Positions 19,950 through 31,001 are shown, counted from the stretch's first letter. The stretch is 43,479 nucleotides of DNA from Cryomorphaceae bacterium (GCA_021298655.1 JAJTFK010000012.1:1-43479), one strand, 5' to 3'. Numbers and translations: made by a program. Notes: generated from the letters alone by a model not told the origin.

Positions 19950-20319
19950 TTTTTCGACCGGCGCGGCCGGCGACAACCCCTTTGCTTCGGCGCTGGCCTC
20001 GGCCCTGCAGTCCAAGGGCATCGAGGTGCCCGTGCCTTCGTCAAGCGGCGGCGACGACCTCGAGGCCGACGACCGCCCCGCGCCCAAGGGCACCTTGGGC
20101 ATTCGATTTGAACGCCGCAACGGAAAGCCCACCACCGTCGTCTTCGTCGACGGCGTGGACCACGCCGACCCCGCAGCTTGGGCCAGCGAACTCAAAAAGC
20201 GCTGCAGCGTGGGCGGGAGCCTTGTCGACCAAAGCATCGTACTCCAAGGCGACGTGCGCACCAAAGTTGAGGATTGGGCCAAGGCCAAAGGGCTTAAAAC
20301 CAAACGCATCGGAGGCTAA
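19933..20319 (+). CDS. eIF1/SUI1-domain translation factor (YciH-like)
   Basis: 128 residues. The C-terminal ~75 residues form a SUI1 domain: a VVFVDGVDH strand, ELKKRCSVGGS, then VLQGDVRTKVEDWAKAKGLKTKRIGG, which matches the family pattern 'KKxCxxGGx...LQGDxRxxV...L...G'. The N-terminal 50 residues are low-complexity and acidic. Bacterial YciH-type proteins are linked to start-site fidelity or stress translation. It starts 17 bp before the bshA stop and ends in TAATG overlap with the methyltransferase gene. Confidence 0.85.
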   Translation: MSKRGDFSTGAAGDNPFASALASALQSKGIEVPVPSSSGGDDLEADDRPAPKGTLGIRFERRNGKPTTVVFVDGVDHADPAAWASELKKRCSVGGSLVDQSIVLQGDVRTKVEDWAKAKGLKTKRIGG

Positions 20320-21089
20320 TGCTGCAGCTTGATTCTACCCAAAACCCCAAGGTGCGGCAGCTGATTCGCTACCGTGAAAAATCGGCGCTTCGGCGCAAAG
20401 ACGGCGTGGTGCTCGTCGAAGGGGTACGCGAACTGGAGCGCGCGGTGGCGGCTGGCTGGACGCTTCGCCAAACCTTCTGGGAGCCCGCCACGGCACATGT
20501 TCCGGCATGGGCTCAGGGTCACGGACAGCACTTTCGCTGCGCCTCGGCGGTCTACGAAAAACTCGTTTTGCGCGAAAACGGCGCGGGTGCCGTGGGATTG
20601 CTCGCGCAGCCCGTGGCGAGCCTAGACAACCTTGTTCTGCCCGCCAAGCCGTGGATTCTCGTGCTCGACGGCCTCGAAAAGCCCGGTAACGTGGGGGCCA
20701 TACTCCGCACCGCCGACGCGGTGGGCGTGGATGCGGTCGTATTCAGTAGCCTCGAATGCGATCCCTACAGCCCGCAGGCAGTTCGCAACTCGACGGGGGC
20801 CGTTTTCACGCTTCCCCTTGCCGCCGCACCCCGCGAAGCAGTTCAGGCTTGGCTTCGGGACCGCGGCGTTACGCCCTACGCGCTCCACCTTGAGGGGGCC
20901 ACGGCGCACCACGAGGTCGATTGGACCCAAGCGACTGCCATGGTACTCGGACCCGAGGATCGGGGGTTGGAGTCGTCGTGGTCCCATGCGCACCGGGTTA
21001 AAATTCCCATGAAGGGCCATGTGGATTCCCTAAATGTGAGTGTGGCTGCAGCCGTAGTTCTGTTTGAAGGTCTTCGCCAGCGAGGCTAG
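20319..21089 (+). CDS. SpoU/TrmH-family RNA 2'-O-methyltransferase
   Basis: A 256-residue SPOUT methyltransferase. The N-terminal substrate-binding part (FLVEG-like segment 'VVLVEGVRELERA') precedes the knotted domain with motif 1 LEKPGNVGAILRTADAVG, motif 2 VLGPEDRGL and motif 3 IPMKGHVDSLNVSVAAAV. It uses SAM to methylate a ribose in rRNA or tRNA; the target cannot be named, although RlmB-like 23S rRNA is most common for this layout. It is the last gene of the operon that begins at 15642. Confidence 0.9.
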   Translation: MLQLDSTQNPKVRQLIRYREKSALRRKDGVVLVEGVRELERAVAAGWTLRQTFWEPATAHVPAWAQGHGQHFRCASAVYEKLVLRENGAGAVGLLAQPVASLDNLVLPAKPWILVLDGLEKPGNVGAILRTADAVGVDAVVFSSLECDPYSPQAVRNSTGAVFTLPLAAAPREAVQAWLRDRGVTPYALHLEGATAHHEVDWTQATAMVLGPEDRGLESSWSHAHRVKIPMKGHVDSLNVSVAAAVVLFEGLRQRG

Positions 21090-21130
21090 GCAGCCCGTTA
21101 TCCGGGCTCGGACGTTGGCCGAAATGGCCT

Positions 21131-21163
21131 AAAAAAGGAAGCCCGATCCGAAGACCGGGCCTC
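21131..21163 (-). terminator. Intrinsic terminator with UUCG tetraloop
   Basis: Read on the minus strand: an 11-bp stem with arms GAGGCCCGGUC and GAUCGGGCUUC closed by a UUCG loop (C-UUCG-G), then one C and six U. It is positioned to end transcription from the second uvrA or from the candidate small RNA. Confidence 0.85.
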
Positions 21164-21213
21164 ACACCAAACCAATAAACCTATTCCACTGAACACGTTC
21201 AGATTCCTAGATT
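21131..21213 (-). ncRNA. Candidate small RNA between uvrA paralogue and SpoU gene
   Basis: A minus-strand TAnnTTTG box (21219-21226) is followed ~50 bp downstream by a very strong intrinsic terminator, defining a possible transcript of about 83 nt. It would contain a 5' hairpin (arms CUGAA/UUCAG), a U/G-rich single-stranded linker (GGUUUAUUGGUUUGGUGUG) and the UUCG-capped terminator. No coding frame fits. The alternative is that this is simply the 3' UTR of the uvrA paralogue. The -33 element spacing is not ideal (TTTG 12 nt upstream). Confidence 0.35.
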
Positions 21214-21218
21214 CCCCA

Positions 21219-21226
21219 CAAAGATA
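21219..21226 (-). promoter_or_regulatory. TAnnTTTG box (TATCTTTG) upstream of the candidate small RNA
   Basis: Exact consensus match on the minus strand inside the intergenic region, about 90 bp after the uvrA paralogue stop. An isolated 8-mer can occur by chance; its weight comes from the terminator placed downstream. Confidence 0.35.
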
Positions 21227-21314
21227 ACGGGTTAGCTGCAAAATAATACCCCAAAAAAACCACAAAGCCGTTTAAACGCAATTTTGGTAAGTTTAACCAA
21301 TACTAGCCTAAATT

Positions 21315-24047
<2,733 letters not shown>

Positions 24048-24057
24048 GGGCAAGGTG

Positions 24058-24065
24058 CAAATTTA
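24058..24065 (-). promoter_or_regulatory. Bacteroidota -7 promoter box TAAATTTG
   Basis: Minus-strand consensus match ending 10 bp before the ATG of the second uvrA gene (24047). No clear -33 TTTG at standard spacing was found. Confidence 0.55.
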
Positions 24066-24194
24066 CCGCTTTGTATTGCGAGAAAAAACTTATTTTTGGA
24101 TCCAGTTCTGCCGTCGAGGCAGTTCATTAAACCAAAAAATAGACCCGAGCCTATCGAAGCACAGCTACGCAAATTGACTTAATGCCAACCAGCT

Positions 24195-24770
24195 ATGCTG
24201 TACCCTCAGGTTCAGGATGCCGAGCTCATCGAGCGCTACGCATCCGGTGACGAGCGCTCCTTTGAAGTGCTCATGCGCCGCCACGGCGACGCCGTTTTTT
24301 CTGCCATTCTCGCTAAAGTCAAGGACCAATCGGTCGCCGACGACCTTTTTCAGGAGGTTTGGATCAAATTCATCCACACCATCAAGGCCGGCGACTACAC
24401 CGAGTCGGGCAAGTTTGCGGCGTGGATTCACCGGGTGGCCCGCAACGCCACCATGGATCACTTCCGGCGCCAGCAGCGCAGTCCGGTTGCGCACTACGAC
24501 CATTTTGAATCGGCTACCGACGGCGTGGCCGACGAGTCCCTCAACGTCGAAGAACGCGCCGTAGCCGCCCAATGGATGCTCGACGCCCACGAGGCGGTGC
24601 AGCGCCTGCCTGCCGACCAAAAACTCGTCTTGGAACTTCGGCTCCACGCCGGATTGAGTTTCAAAGAAATTGCCGAGGAGACGGGGGTGGGCATCAACAC
24701 GGCCCTGGGTCGCATGCGCTACGCCGTGGCCAATTTGCGCCGCATGCTCCACGTCGAAATACCAAACTGA
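24195..24770 (+). CDS. ECF-type RNA polymerase sigma factor
   Basis: 191 residues. The sigma-2 region carries DDLFQEVWIKFI and the -10-recognition helix WIHRVARNATMDHFRR. The sigma-4 helix-turn-helix is VQRLPADQKLVLELR...LSFKEIAEETGVGINTALGRMRYAVANLRR. The linker is short. It directs RNA polymerase to an alternative promoter set, probably for envelope or stress responses. The 147-bp upstream spacer contains a hairpin (arms ctgcc/ggcag, 24108-24122) that could be regulatory. A tiny gene follows 32 bp downstream where a zinc-type anti-sigma gene would often be found. Confidence 0.92.
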   Translation: MLYPQVQDAELIERYASGDERSFEVLMRRHGDAVFSAILAKVKDQSVADDLFQEVWIKFIHTIKAGDYTESGKFAAWIHRVARNATMDHFRRQQRSPVAHYDHFESATDGVADESLNVEERAVAAQWMLDAHEAVQRLPADQKLVLELRLHAGLSFKEIAEETGVGINTALGRMRYAVANLRRMLHVEIPN

Positions 24771-24802
24771 TCCCGGCGGCGTTAGGTAGGCAGCACCCCG
24801 TA

Positions 24803-24961
24803 ATGCGGCCTATGACTGAACCTACCCAACCCGATTCCCTTTTGGAAGCCCACCCCAGCGAAACCGCCTACCGGCGACTCATCGCGTATTCCGCTGCCTG
24901 CCGCGTCCTTTCGGTCGCTGACGCAATGCCTCCGGAGCTGCGCACCGCAATCCTGAATTAG
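24803..24961 (+). CDS. Small protein encoded downstream of the ECF sigma factor
   Basis: 52 residues from ATG 24803, or 49 from ATG 24812. The sequence is acidic at the N-terminus, then 'PSETAYRRLIAYSAACRVL'. I recall short genes with a similar 'P-S-x-x-T-x-x-x-L-x-x-Y-A' core after this kind of sigma factor in Flavobacteriales, but no function is known. There is no membrane helix and no zinc motif. It could be a sigma-binding regulator. It ends 5 bp from the convergent recQ stop. Confidence 0.55.
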   Translation: MRPMTEPTQPDSLLEAHPSETAYRRLIAYSAACRVLSVADAMPPELRTAILN

Positions 24962-24966
24962 CGGAC

Positions 24967-27159
24967 CTAAACCACGCTGCACAAAAAGCGCAACCGCGCC
25001 AACCGCAGCTCGAGTTCGCCGTACTCCTTGTTGAAGTGCCGCGTGGCCTCATCGAGTGCGCCGTCTTCGCTTTCGTCGGCGAAGTACTCGGTGATTTCGT
25101 CGAGCGAATCTTCGTCGAGGTAGTCCTCGATGAGGTAATCCAAGCTGAGTCGGGTGCCGCTGCGCACGATGTTCTCCATCTCGCTCAAGATTTCGTCGAC
25201 CGAAACCTGCTTGCTCCGGGCAATTTCTTCGAGGCCGAGCTTGCGGTCCACCGACTGAATAACGTAGAGCTTGAGGTTGCCCTTCTGGCCGGCACTGCGA
25301 ATCGCGAAATCGCCCGGGCGCTCGATGCCGTGGGCGTCGACGTGGGCCTTAATTGCGGCCACCAACTCCGCACCGAAGCGCTTGGCCTTGGCTTCGCCCA
25401 CGCCGGGAATCGTCTTAAGTTCCTCAAGACTAATCGGGTAGGAGGTGGCCATCTCGTTGAGTGAGGCCTCCGAAAACAGGGCATAGGGCGGAATACTGCG
25501 GGTCTTGGCCATCTTGCGGTTCAGCTCCTTAAGCACCCCGTAGAGCTCGGGATCCAGGGCCGCCGCACGCTTAACTGCTCCGCTGCCGCCGCCTACCACG
25601 TCGTCTTCGTCAAAGGCTCGGTAGGGAACCGCCGTGAACGTACGGCTACCCGACCGAAGCGCTTCGCCTTCGGCGGTCACCGACAAAATTCCGTATCGTT
25701 CCAAGTCCTTTTCGAGCACGCCCGCGAGCATAAGCTGGCGAATCAAGTCATCCCAGTAGCCGGGAGCAAATCCAGCCCCCTCACCCCAGGTGGCCAGGCC
25801 CCGCGCACCAAGCGTTTTTAAAATCGCCGTCTCGTTCGCGATCAGCGTGTTCACGACCTGCAGCGCGCGAAACTGGCCACGACCCAATTCCACGGTGCGC
25901 AGAATCAGTAGGGCATGACCCGTTGCGTCAAAGCCCGATTGCGAACTTCGGCAGTTGTCGCAGTTTCCGCAGTTGGGCTCGTCGTAGGATTCCCCGAAGT
26001 AGTGAAGCAGGAACTTGCGGCGGCAGCTCGACGTGATGGCGTAGGCCCGGGCATCGAGCAGCAGCTGGCGCCCAATCTCTTGCTCGGCCACCGGCTTGCG
26101 CGACAGGAACTTGTCCATTTTCTCAAGGTCCTTCTCGGCGTAAAACGTCACGCAGCGTCCTTCACCGCCGTCGCGTCCGGCGCGTCCGGTTTCTTGGTAG
26201 TAGCCCTCGAGGCTGCGCGGCATGTCGTGGTGGACAACCAGGCGCACATCGGGTTTGTCGATGCCCATGCCAAAGGCTACGGTCGCCACGATGACGTCTA
26301 CCTCTTCGTTCAAAAACGCGTCCTGGTGGCGGCTGCGCGAACCGGCATCCAGCCCGGCGTGGTAGGGCAGGGCCGAAATCCCGTTGAGCTGAAGCACCTG
26401 CGCGAGCTCCTCCACCTTTTGGCGGCTTAGGCAGTACACAATGGCGGATCGCCCCGCGTAGTCCCGCAGCAAGCGCACCACGTCGCGCTCGACGTTGGCC
26501 GTCTTGGCTTCGACCTCATAGGCGAGGTTGGGGCGGTTAAAACTCGTGGTAATCACCGTGGCATCGGGGATTTCGAGCGTTTTCAAAATGTCCGACATCA
26601 CCTTGGGCGTGGCCGTGGCCGTCAGGGCCAAAATAGGACGGCGTCCAATGGCGTTCATGGCCTGGCGCAGCATGCGGTACTCGGGCCGGAAATCGTGGCC
26701 CCATTCCGAAATGCAGTGCGCTTCGTCAATCGCATAAAAGGACACATTAAGTCCGCGCAAAAAATCAATGTTTTCCTGCTTGTTCAGCGACTCGGGCGCC
26801 ATGTACAAGAGCTTGGTGCGGCCAGCCGACAAATCTTGGCGGACTACGACCATTTCGCGCTTGCTGAGCGACGAATTCCACACGTGGGCCACGCCGTCGG
26901 AGTCTGCGAAGCTGCGCAGCGCGTCAACCTGGTTTTTCATCAGGGCGATGAGCGGCGAAACCACCACGGCCACGCCCGGCATGTCGAGCGCCGGCAACTG
27001 GTAGCACAGCGATTTGCCGCCCCCGGTGGGCATCATCACAAAGGTGTCGTCCCCGTTCATTACCGAGGCCACAACCTCGATTTGGCGGCCCCTAAAGTCG
27101 TCAAAACCAAAAAATGACTTCAATAAAGCCCGGCTGGATACCGGTTCAAACGTGGCCAT
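24967..27159 (-). CDS. recQ: ATP-dependent DNA helicase RecQ
   Basis: 730 residues from ATG 27159 (upstream codons in frame belong to the spacer). It is an SF2 3'-5' helicase. Walker A is MPTGGGKSLCYQLPA (about 43-57), the DEAH box is in AIDEAHCISEWGHDFRPEY, motif VI is YYQETGRAGRDG, and RecQ zinc cysteines lie in SSCRRKFLLHYFGE...CGNCDNC. A winged-helix (RQC) region, an HRDC domain (MAKTRSIPPYALFSEASLNEMA...) and an acidic C-terminal tail follow. It acts in recombination and fork repair. It is divergent from tatC with a 68-bp spacer. Confidence 0.95.
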   Translation of the reverse strand: MATFEPVSSRALLKSFFGFDDFRGRQIEVVASVMNGDDTFVMMPTGGGKSLCYQLPALDMPGVAVVVSPLIALMKNQVDALRSFADSDGVAHVWNSSLSKREMVVVRQDLSAGRTKLLYMAPESLNKQENIDFLRGLNVSFYAIDEAHCISEWGHDFRPEYRMLRQAMNAIGRRPILALTATATPKVMSDILKTLEIPDATVITTSFNRPNLAYEVEAKTANVERDVVRLLRDYAGRSAIVYCLSRQKVEELAQVLQLNGISALPYHAGLDAGSRSRHQDAFLNEEVDVIVATVAFGMGIDKPDVRLVVHHDMPRSLEGYYQETGRAGRDGGEGRCVTFYAEKDLEKMDKFLSRKPVAEQEIGRQLLLDARAYAITSSCRRKFLLHYFGESYDEPNCGNCDNCRSSQSGFDATGHALLILRTVELGRGQFRALQVVNTLIANETAILKTLGARGLATWGEGAGFAPGYWDDLIRQLMLAGVLEKDLERYGILSVTAEGEALRSGSRTFTAVPYRAFDEDDVVGGGSGAVKRAAALDPELYGVLKELNRKMAKTRSIPPYALFSEASLNEMATSYPISLEELKTIPGVGEAKAKRFGAELVAAIKAHVDAHGIERPGDFAIRSAGQKGNLKLYVIQSVDRKLGLEEIARSKQVSVDEILSEMENIVRSGTRLSLDYLIEDYLDEDSLDEITEYFADESEDGALDEATRHFNKEYGELELRLARLRFLCSVV

Positions 27160-27215
27160 AGGCGGTGAAAAAAACGGCGCAAAATTGCACCAAAACTTGA
27201 AGGTACGACCAATCC

Positions 27216-27223
27216 TACCTTTG
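27216..27223 (+). promoter_or_regulatory. Bacteroidota -7 promoter box TACCTTTG for tatC-lptB
   Basis: Ends 4 bp before the tatC ATG (27228). A TTG at 27197-27199 lies 16 bp upstream of the box, near the accepted spacing for the -33 element. Confidence 0.65.
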
Positions 27224-27227
27224 CAGC

Positions 27228-28043
27228 ATGTCCGACGGTTCACGCATGCCCTTTTTGGCGCACCTCGCGGCGCTCCGAACCCACTTGGTGCGGGCGTCGG
27301 GCTTCATCCTTGCCGGGGCCGTCGTCGCCTTCGTCTTCATGGACTGGCTTTTTGCCCACGTGCTGCTGGCGCCCAAAGAGGCCAACTTCATCACCTACCG
27401 GTTGTTTTGCGAGGCCGGAACCTACCTCGACCTGCCGTCCCTCTGCATCGGCGGATTCCAACTCGACCTGCTCAACACCCAAATGGCGGGTCAATTCAGC
27501 CTGCACATGTGGCTGTCCCTGGTCGCAGGCTTGATTATGGCTTTTCCGTTCGTGCTCTTTGAACTCTGGCGCTTCATCGGCCCCGGCCTTACCGAGCGCG
27601 AGCGCAGCCTTTCCGTCCTGTTTATCGGCTCGGCCTCCTTGCTTTTCTTTCTCGGAGCCCTGTTTGGCTACTACCTCATCGTGCCGCTAAGCCTCCAGTT
27701 TTTGGCGACCTACACCGTCAGTGGCGAAATTCAAAACCTCTTTGAAATGTCGTCCTACCTCTCGACCGTGACCAGTGTGGTGGTTGCGAGCGGACTCCTC
27801 TTTGAACTGCCCGTTGCCGTGTATTTGCTGTCGCGACTCGGACTCACCACCCCCCAGGGAATGCGCACCTACCGCCGCCACGCCTGGATTGGAATTTTGA
27901 CGATTGCGGCCGTCATCACCCCGCCCGACGTATTCAGCCAAATCGTGGTCTCGCTGCCGGTGGCCTTACTCTACGAACTGAGTATCGGCTTGAGTCACCT
28001 GGCACACGTTCAACGCAAAAACCGCGTTAAATCCAACGCATGA
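27228..28043 (+). CDS. tatC: Sec-independent (twin-arginine) translocase subunit TatC
   Basis: A 271-residue inner-membrane protein with six hydrophobic segments; it forms the twin-arginine signal receptor. Family landmarks include the N-terminal [12 protein letters not shown], the cytosolic loop [21 protein letters not shown]-like '[18 protein letters not shown]', and [21 protein letters not shown] near the end. The usual HLxELR glutamate (E. coli Glu15, part of the signal-binding site) is Ala here, while the second site (the Glu of ERER) is kept. tatA is not in the window. The stop overlaps the lptB start as ATGA. Confidence 0.95.
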   Translation: MSDGSRMPFLAHLAALRTHLVRASGFILAGAVVAFVFMDWLFAHVLLAPKEANFITYRLFCEAGTYLDLPSLCIGGFQLDLLNTQMAGQFSLHMWLSLVAGLIMAFPFVLFELWRFIGPGLTERERSLSVLFIGSASLLFFLGALFGYYLIVPLSLQFLATYTVSGEIQNLFEMSSYLSTVTSVVVASGLLFELPVAVYLLSRLGLTTPQGMRTYRRHAWIGILTIAAVITPPDVFSQIVVSLPVALLYELSIGLSHLAHVQRKNRVKSNA

Positions 28044-28798
28044 TGACCCTCCGCGCCGAAAATCTGGTTAAAACCTACCGCGGCCGCCGCGTGGTGGACG
28101 GGGCGAGCTTTAGCGTGAATCAAGGCGAAATCGTCGGGCTGCTCGGGCCCAACGGCGCCGGAAAGACGACGTCCTTTTACAGCGTAGTGGGCCTGGTTCG
28201 CCCCGACGAGGGCCGCGTCCTGCTCAACGACCAGGAGCTCACCGACCTCCCCATGTACCGCCGTGCGCAGCTCGGCATCGGCTACTTAGCTCAAGAAGCC
28301 TCGGTATTCCGCAAGCTCAGCGTCGAAGACAACGTGGCCGCCGTGCTGGAGTGGCGCGGTTTCGATCGGGCCGAAGTGCGCCGCCGCACCGACGAACTCC
28401 TCGACGAATTCAGCCTGACCAAGGTGCGGGCCTCGCGGGGTGAACTCCTTTCGGGTGGCGAACGCCGCCGCACCGAAATTGCCCGCTGCCTGGCATCCGA
28501 CCCCAAATTCATCCTCCTCGACGAGCCCTTTGCGGGCGTTGACCCCATCGCCGTCGAAGACATTCAAACCATTGTGGCCCGCTTGGCCGACGAACGCGGA
28601 ATCGGCGTGCTCATCACCGACCACAACGTCCACGAAACCCTGGCCATCACCGACCGGACCTACCTCATGTTTGAGGGCAAAATCATCAAGAGCGGAACGG
28701 CCGAAGAACTCGCCGAAGACGAGGTCGTTCGCCGCGTCTACTTGGGCCAGAACTTCAGTCTTCGCCGCGGTGGGCGGCGCGGCGCAACCGGTCGTTAA
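28040..28798 (+). CDS. lptB: Lipopolysaccharide transport ATP-binding protein LptB
   Basis: A 252-residue ABC ATPase that powers LPS extraction by LptFG and export to the outer membrane. Walker A is GPNGAGKTT (36-44), the Q-loop region [15 protein letters not shown] is characteristic of LptB, the signature is [14 protein letters not shown], and Walker B plus D-loop is [16 protein letters not shown]. The switch His is in [10 protein letters not shown]. Its start overlaps the tatC stop. Its 3' end overlaps the convergent tsaC gene by 44 bp. Confidence 0.95.
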   Translation: MMTLRAENLVKTYRGRRVVDGASFSVNQGEIVGLLGPNGAGKTTSFYSVVGLVRPDEGRVLLNDQELTDLPMYRRAQLGIGYLAQEASVFRKLSVEDNVAAVLEWRGFDRAEVRRRTDELLDEFSLTKVRASRGELLSGGERRRTEIARCLASDPKFILLDEPFAGVDPIAVEDIQTIVARLADERGIGVLITDHNVHETLAITDRTYLMFEGKIIKSGTAEELAEDEVVRRVYLGQNFSLRRGGRRGATGR

Positions 28799-29711
28799 CC
28801 GCCCGTCCGAGCCCCTCTTCGGGGGCCAACTCCATCCACAGTTCGCGGTCGCTGGAGGCCGCAAAATCCCGAAGGGCCGCAAACAACCGCTGCGCGCCTT
28901 CGGAACCGCTTCCGTTCGTCGTGAGCGAAGCAAGGCCGTGCGTTCCAGGCTGCCACGCAAGGTACTGGTTGCCCGCCTCGGGCTCGACCGAAGACCAATC
29001 AAAACCATGGGGTACCAGTCGGACCGGCTTCCCCGGGGCGTAGTGGGCGTCCAGCATACCCGGAGCGACGGGTCGACTCGAAGAACGGCGTACCTCGGGT
29101 TCGTAGCCCAGCAGCTCGCGCAGCCGTTCGAGCGGAACGCCCCCAAGGCGAAGCACCACCGCTGCGCCGCCGTCGGCCCACGAAACAATGGTCGATTCCA
29201 AACCGACCGCACAGGGTCCGCCGTCGAGGATGTAGTCCACCTTGCCCGCGAGCTGATCGGCCACGTGCTGGGCCGTAGTCGGCGATACAAACCCAAAGGG
29301 ATTCGCGCTGGGCGCCGCCACGGGCACGCCCGCCGACGCGATGAGCTGCCGGGCCAGATCCAATTGCGGAATCCGCACCGCCACGTGGTCCAACCCCGCC
29401 GTGACCAGGTCCGGAACCTCTGGCCGCTTGGGAACCACGTAGGTCAAGGCCGCCGGTCCCAGCGCCGACCAAAGGACTCGGGCCTCGGCCGGAACCTGGG
29501 CGGCCACGCGGTCCACGTCGTTCCAGTCGGCCAAATGCACAATGAGGGGATCAAAATGCGGGCGGTTTTTCGCCGCAAAAATCCGCGCAACCGCGACTTC
29601 GTCGAGGGCGTTCGCAGCCAGGCCGTACACCGTTTCCGTAGGCATGCCCACCAGGCCGCCGGACCGAAGTACCGACGCGGCTCGGGCTAAATCGGTCCCC
29701 AACTGCTGCAT
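28755..29711 (-). CDS. tsaC: L-threonylcarbamoyladenylate synthase (Sua5/YwlC type)
   Basis: 318 residues: an N-terminal YrdC domain (about 1-200) plus the C-terminal Sua5 domain, so the long Sua5/YwlC form. It makes threonylcarbamoyl-AMP from Thr, bicarbonate and ATP for t6A37 in tRNA. Landmarks are PTETVYGL (23-30), [16 protein letters not shown], the VAVRIP strand, [18 protein letters not shown] and GLESTIVSW. MtaB (6262-7608) acts later on the same base. A TACCTTTG box sits 5 bp upstream of the ATG. Confidence 0.93.
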   Translation of the reverse strand: MQQLGTDLARAASVLRSGGLVGMPTETVYGLAANALDEVAVARIFAAKNRPHFDPLIVHLADWNDVDRVAAQVPAEARVLWSALGPAALTYVVPKRPEVPDLVTAGLDHVAVRIPQLDLARQLIASAGVPVAAPSANPFGFVSPTTAQHVADQLAGKVDYILDGGPCAVGLESTIVSWADGGAAVVLRLGGVPLERLRELLGYEPEVRRSSSRPVAPGMLDAHYAPGKPVRLVPHGFDWSSVEPEAGNQYLAWQPGTHGLASLTTNGSGSEGAQRLFAALRDFAASSDRELWMELAPEEGLGRAVNDRLRRAAHRGED

Positions 29712-29716
29712 GAGAA

Positions 29717-29724
29717 CAAAGGTA
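29717..29724 (-). promoter_or_regulatory. Bacteroidota -7 promoter box TACCTTTG for tsaC
   Basis: Minus-strand match in the 18-bp gap between the T9SS plug stop (29730) and the tsaC ATG (29711), 5 bp from the start codon. It is the only non-coding space available, so it probably gives tsaC a private promoter behind the plug gene. Confidence 0.55.
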
Positions 29725-29729
29725 GCGGG

Positions 29730-31001
29730 CTATTGCCCAAGCTCCATGCGCAGCTGGGCGCCGTCGACCACGTCCACCAGGCGAAACGCCACCGCTCGGT
29801 CGTAGCGCTCGCCCCAAATGCGCGCATAAACCACGGCCGAATACTGATTGGCCGAGCGGCTGTGGCTCCCTTCGGTCCAATCGATCCCGTCGACCCCGGC
29901 ATTCAGGTCCCGAAACCGGTACTCCAAGTAACCTTGCTTGACCAAAATGCGTCCGATGTAGGCGCCGCGCGCTTCGCTGAAGCTCAAAACGTGTTCCGGT
30001 CCCGGTTGGTATTGGTTGAAATCGCCCTCGAGGGCAATGCGCCTTCCGCCCCAAGCTTCGGTATCCTTGAGCTCCAAATCCAGCCAAACGTAGTCCGCTT
30101 GGGTGCCGGCATCGCCGCGCGCGGACCGCGGAACAAAGGACCCGCGGGCATCCTCTTGGCGCACGTAGGTTCCGATGCCCGCCGGAATGTCCTGGCGCAC
30201 AAACCCAATCCAGCGGTCGCTGAGCTCGTAGCGCGTAACCCGCAGCGAAGGGGAGGGCAGGGCCTTGGTATCGACAAACCGAAACACGTTGCCCGCCAAA
30301 AACGCATTTTCGCCGCCGTTGTAGTCAAAATCCAACCGGTCTCCTTGTGCGAATCGGGGCGCCAGCAACCGAAAGCTTTTCCAGTCGCGGTTTTGAAGGA
30401 TGCCCAGGCGCACGTCGGTAAACGGATTCGAGGTGCGGCTAGCGTCCCAGGGAAACCAGGCGTCGACCTCGTGGTAGCGCTCGGTCCACTTGGCGGCGAC
30501 GGGGCGGCGCACCGCTACCTGCAGGGCACTCGGAGTTTCCGCAAAAACGACGGGAAGCTGGAGCAGCAGCTGCTCGTCGGCAAAAACCTTGAGGTAGTAG
30601 TTTCCCGAAAGCACGGGCATGCTGCTCTCTTCGGGCAGCTGCATTTCGTAGTGGCTGTAGCCCTGGTACGTATTAAAGGCAAGGCGGCCTTCGGGCACCT
30701 GACCTTCCCAAAATCCGCGCACGAATTCCGAGGCCATGATGGGGGAGGGTTGCCAGTTCCGGTCGCAGTGTACCCAAACGTACTTAAGCGGCAGCACCGA
30801 CTGGCTAAAGTCGTCGAAGCGGAGCTGCAGCGCACGCGGCTGACCGAGCCCTACGATGGCCGGAGCGTCGACCCGATCCACGGGGTGCCAAAGGACGCTA
30901 TGTAAAAGGCTATCTTTCTTTATTTCAGGAGTTTGTCCGATGGCCCAGCCCGGCGCAGCGAGCAGGGCAACGAGGACCGCCGTCCAGCGTGGTATTTGCA
31001 T
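29730..31001 (-). CDS. Type IX secretion system plug protein (DUF5103 family)
   Basis: 423 residues with a signal peptide (MQIPRWTAVLVALLAAPGWAIGQ). It is beta-rich: an N-terminal beta-sandwich domain ('LQLRFDDFSQSVLPLKYVWVHCDRNWQPS', 'YQGYSHYEMQLPEE', 'SGNYYLKVF') and a C-terminal immunoglobulin-like region ('VWLDLELKDTEAWGGRRIALEGDFNQY', 'GYLEYRF'). The order and motifs fit DUF5103, the periplasmic plug that closes the SprA outer-membrane channel of the T9SS. It is divergent from nqrA. With the sorting domain at 1-483 it shows that this organism uses type IX secretion. Confidence 0.85.
   Translation of the reverse strand: MQIPRWTAVLVALLAAPGWAIGQTPEIKKDSLLHSVLWHPVDRVDAPAIVGLGQPRALQLRFDDFSQSVLPLKYVWVHCDRNWQPSPIMASEFVRGFWEGQVPEGRLAFNTYQGYSHYEMQLPEESSMPVLSGNYYLKVFADEQLLLQLPVVFAETPSALQVAVRRPVAAKWTERYHEVDAWFPWDASRTSNPFTDVRLGILQNRDWKSFRLLAPRFAQGDRLDFDYNGGENAFLAGNVFRFVDTKALPSPSLRVTRYELSDRWIGFVRQDIPAGIGTYVRQEDARGSFVPRSARGDAGTQADYVWLDLELKDTEAWGGRRIALEGDFNQYQPGPEHVLSFSEARGAYIGRILVKQGYLEYRFRDLNAGVDGIDWTEGSHSRSANQYSAVVYARIWGERYDRAVAFRLVDVVDGAQLRMELGQ

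Larger units (their letters stand above)
21090..21314. other. Longest gene-free stretch: convergent intergenic region with several inverted repeats
   Basis: 225 bp between the stops of the SpoU gene and the second uvrA. It is AT-richer than the genes. It contains a plus-strand hairpin (21092-21108: arms agcccg and cgggct, 5-nt loop, no T run), a ggcc-gaaat-ggcc repeat at about 21117-21129, a strong minus-strand terminator (21131-21163), an inverted repeat ctgaac/gttcag at 21189-21202 and a minus-strand TATCTTTG box (21219-21226). No plausible protein-coding frame is seen. Confidence 0.7.

Noticed and set aside
21092-21108. Plus-strand hairpin after the SpoU gene as an intrinsic terminator
   Set aside because: The stem is only 6 bp and no T run follows; it may assist termination but is not called as a terminator.
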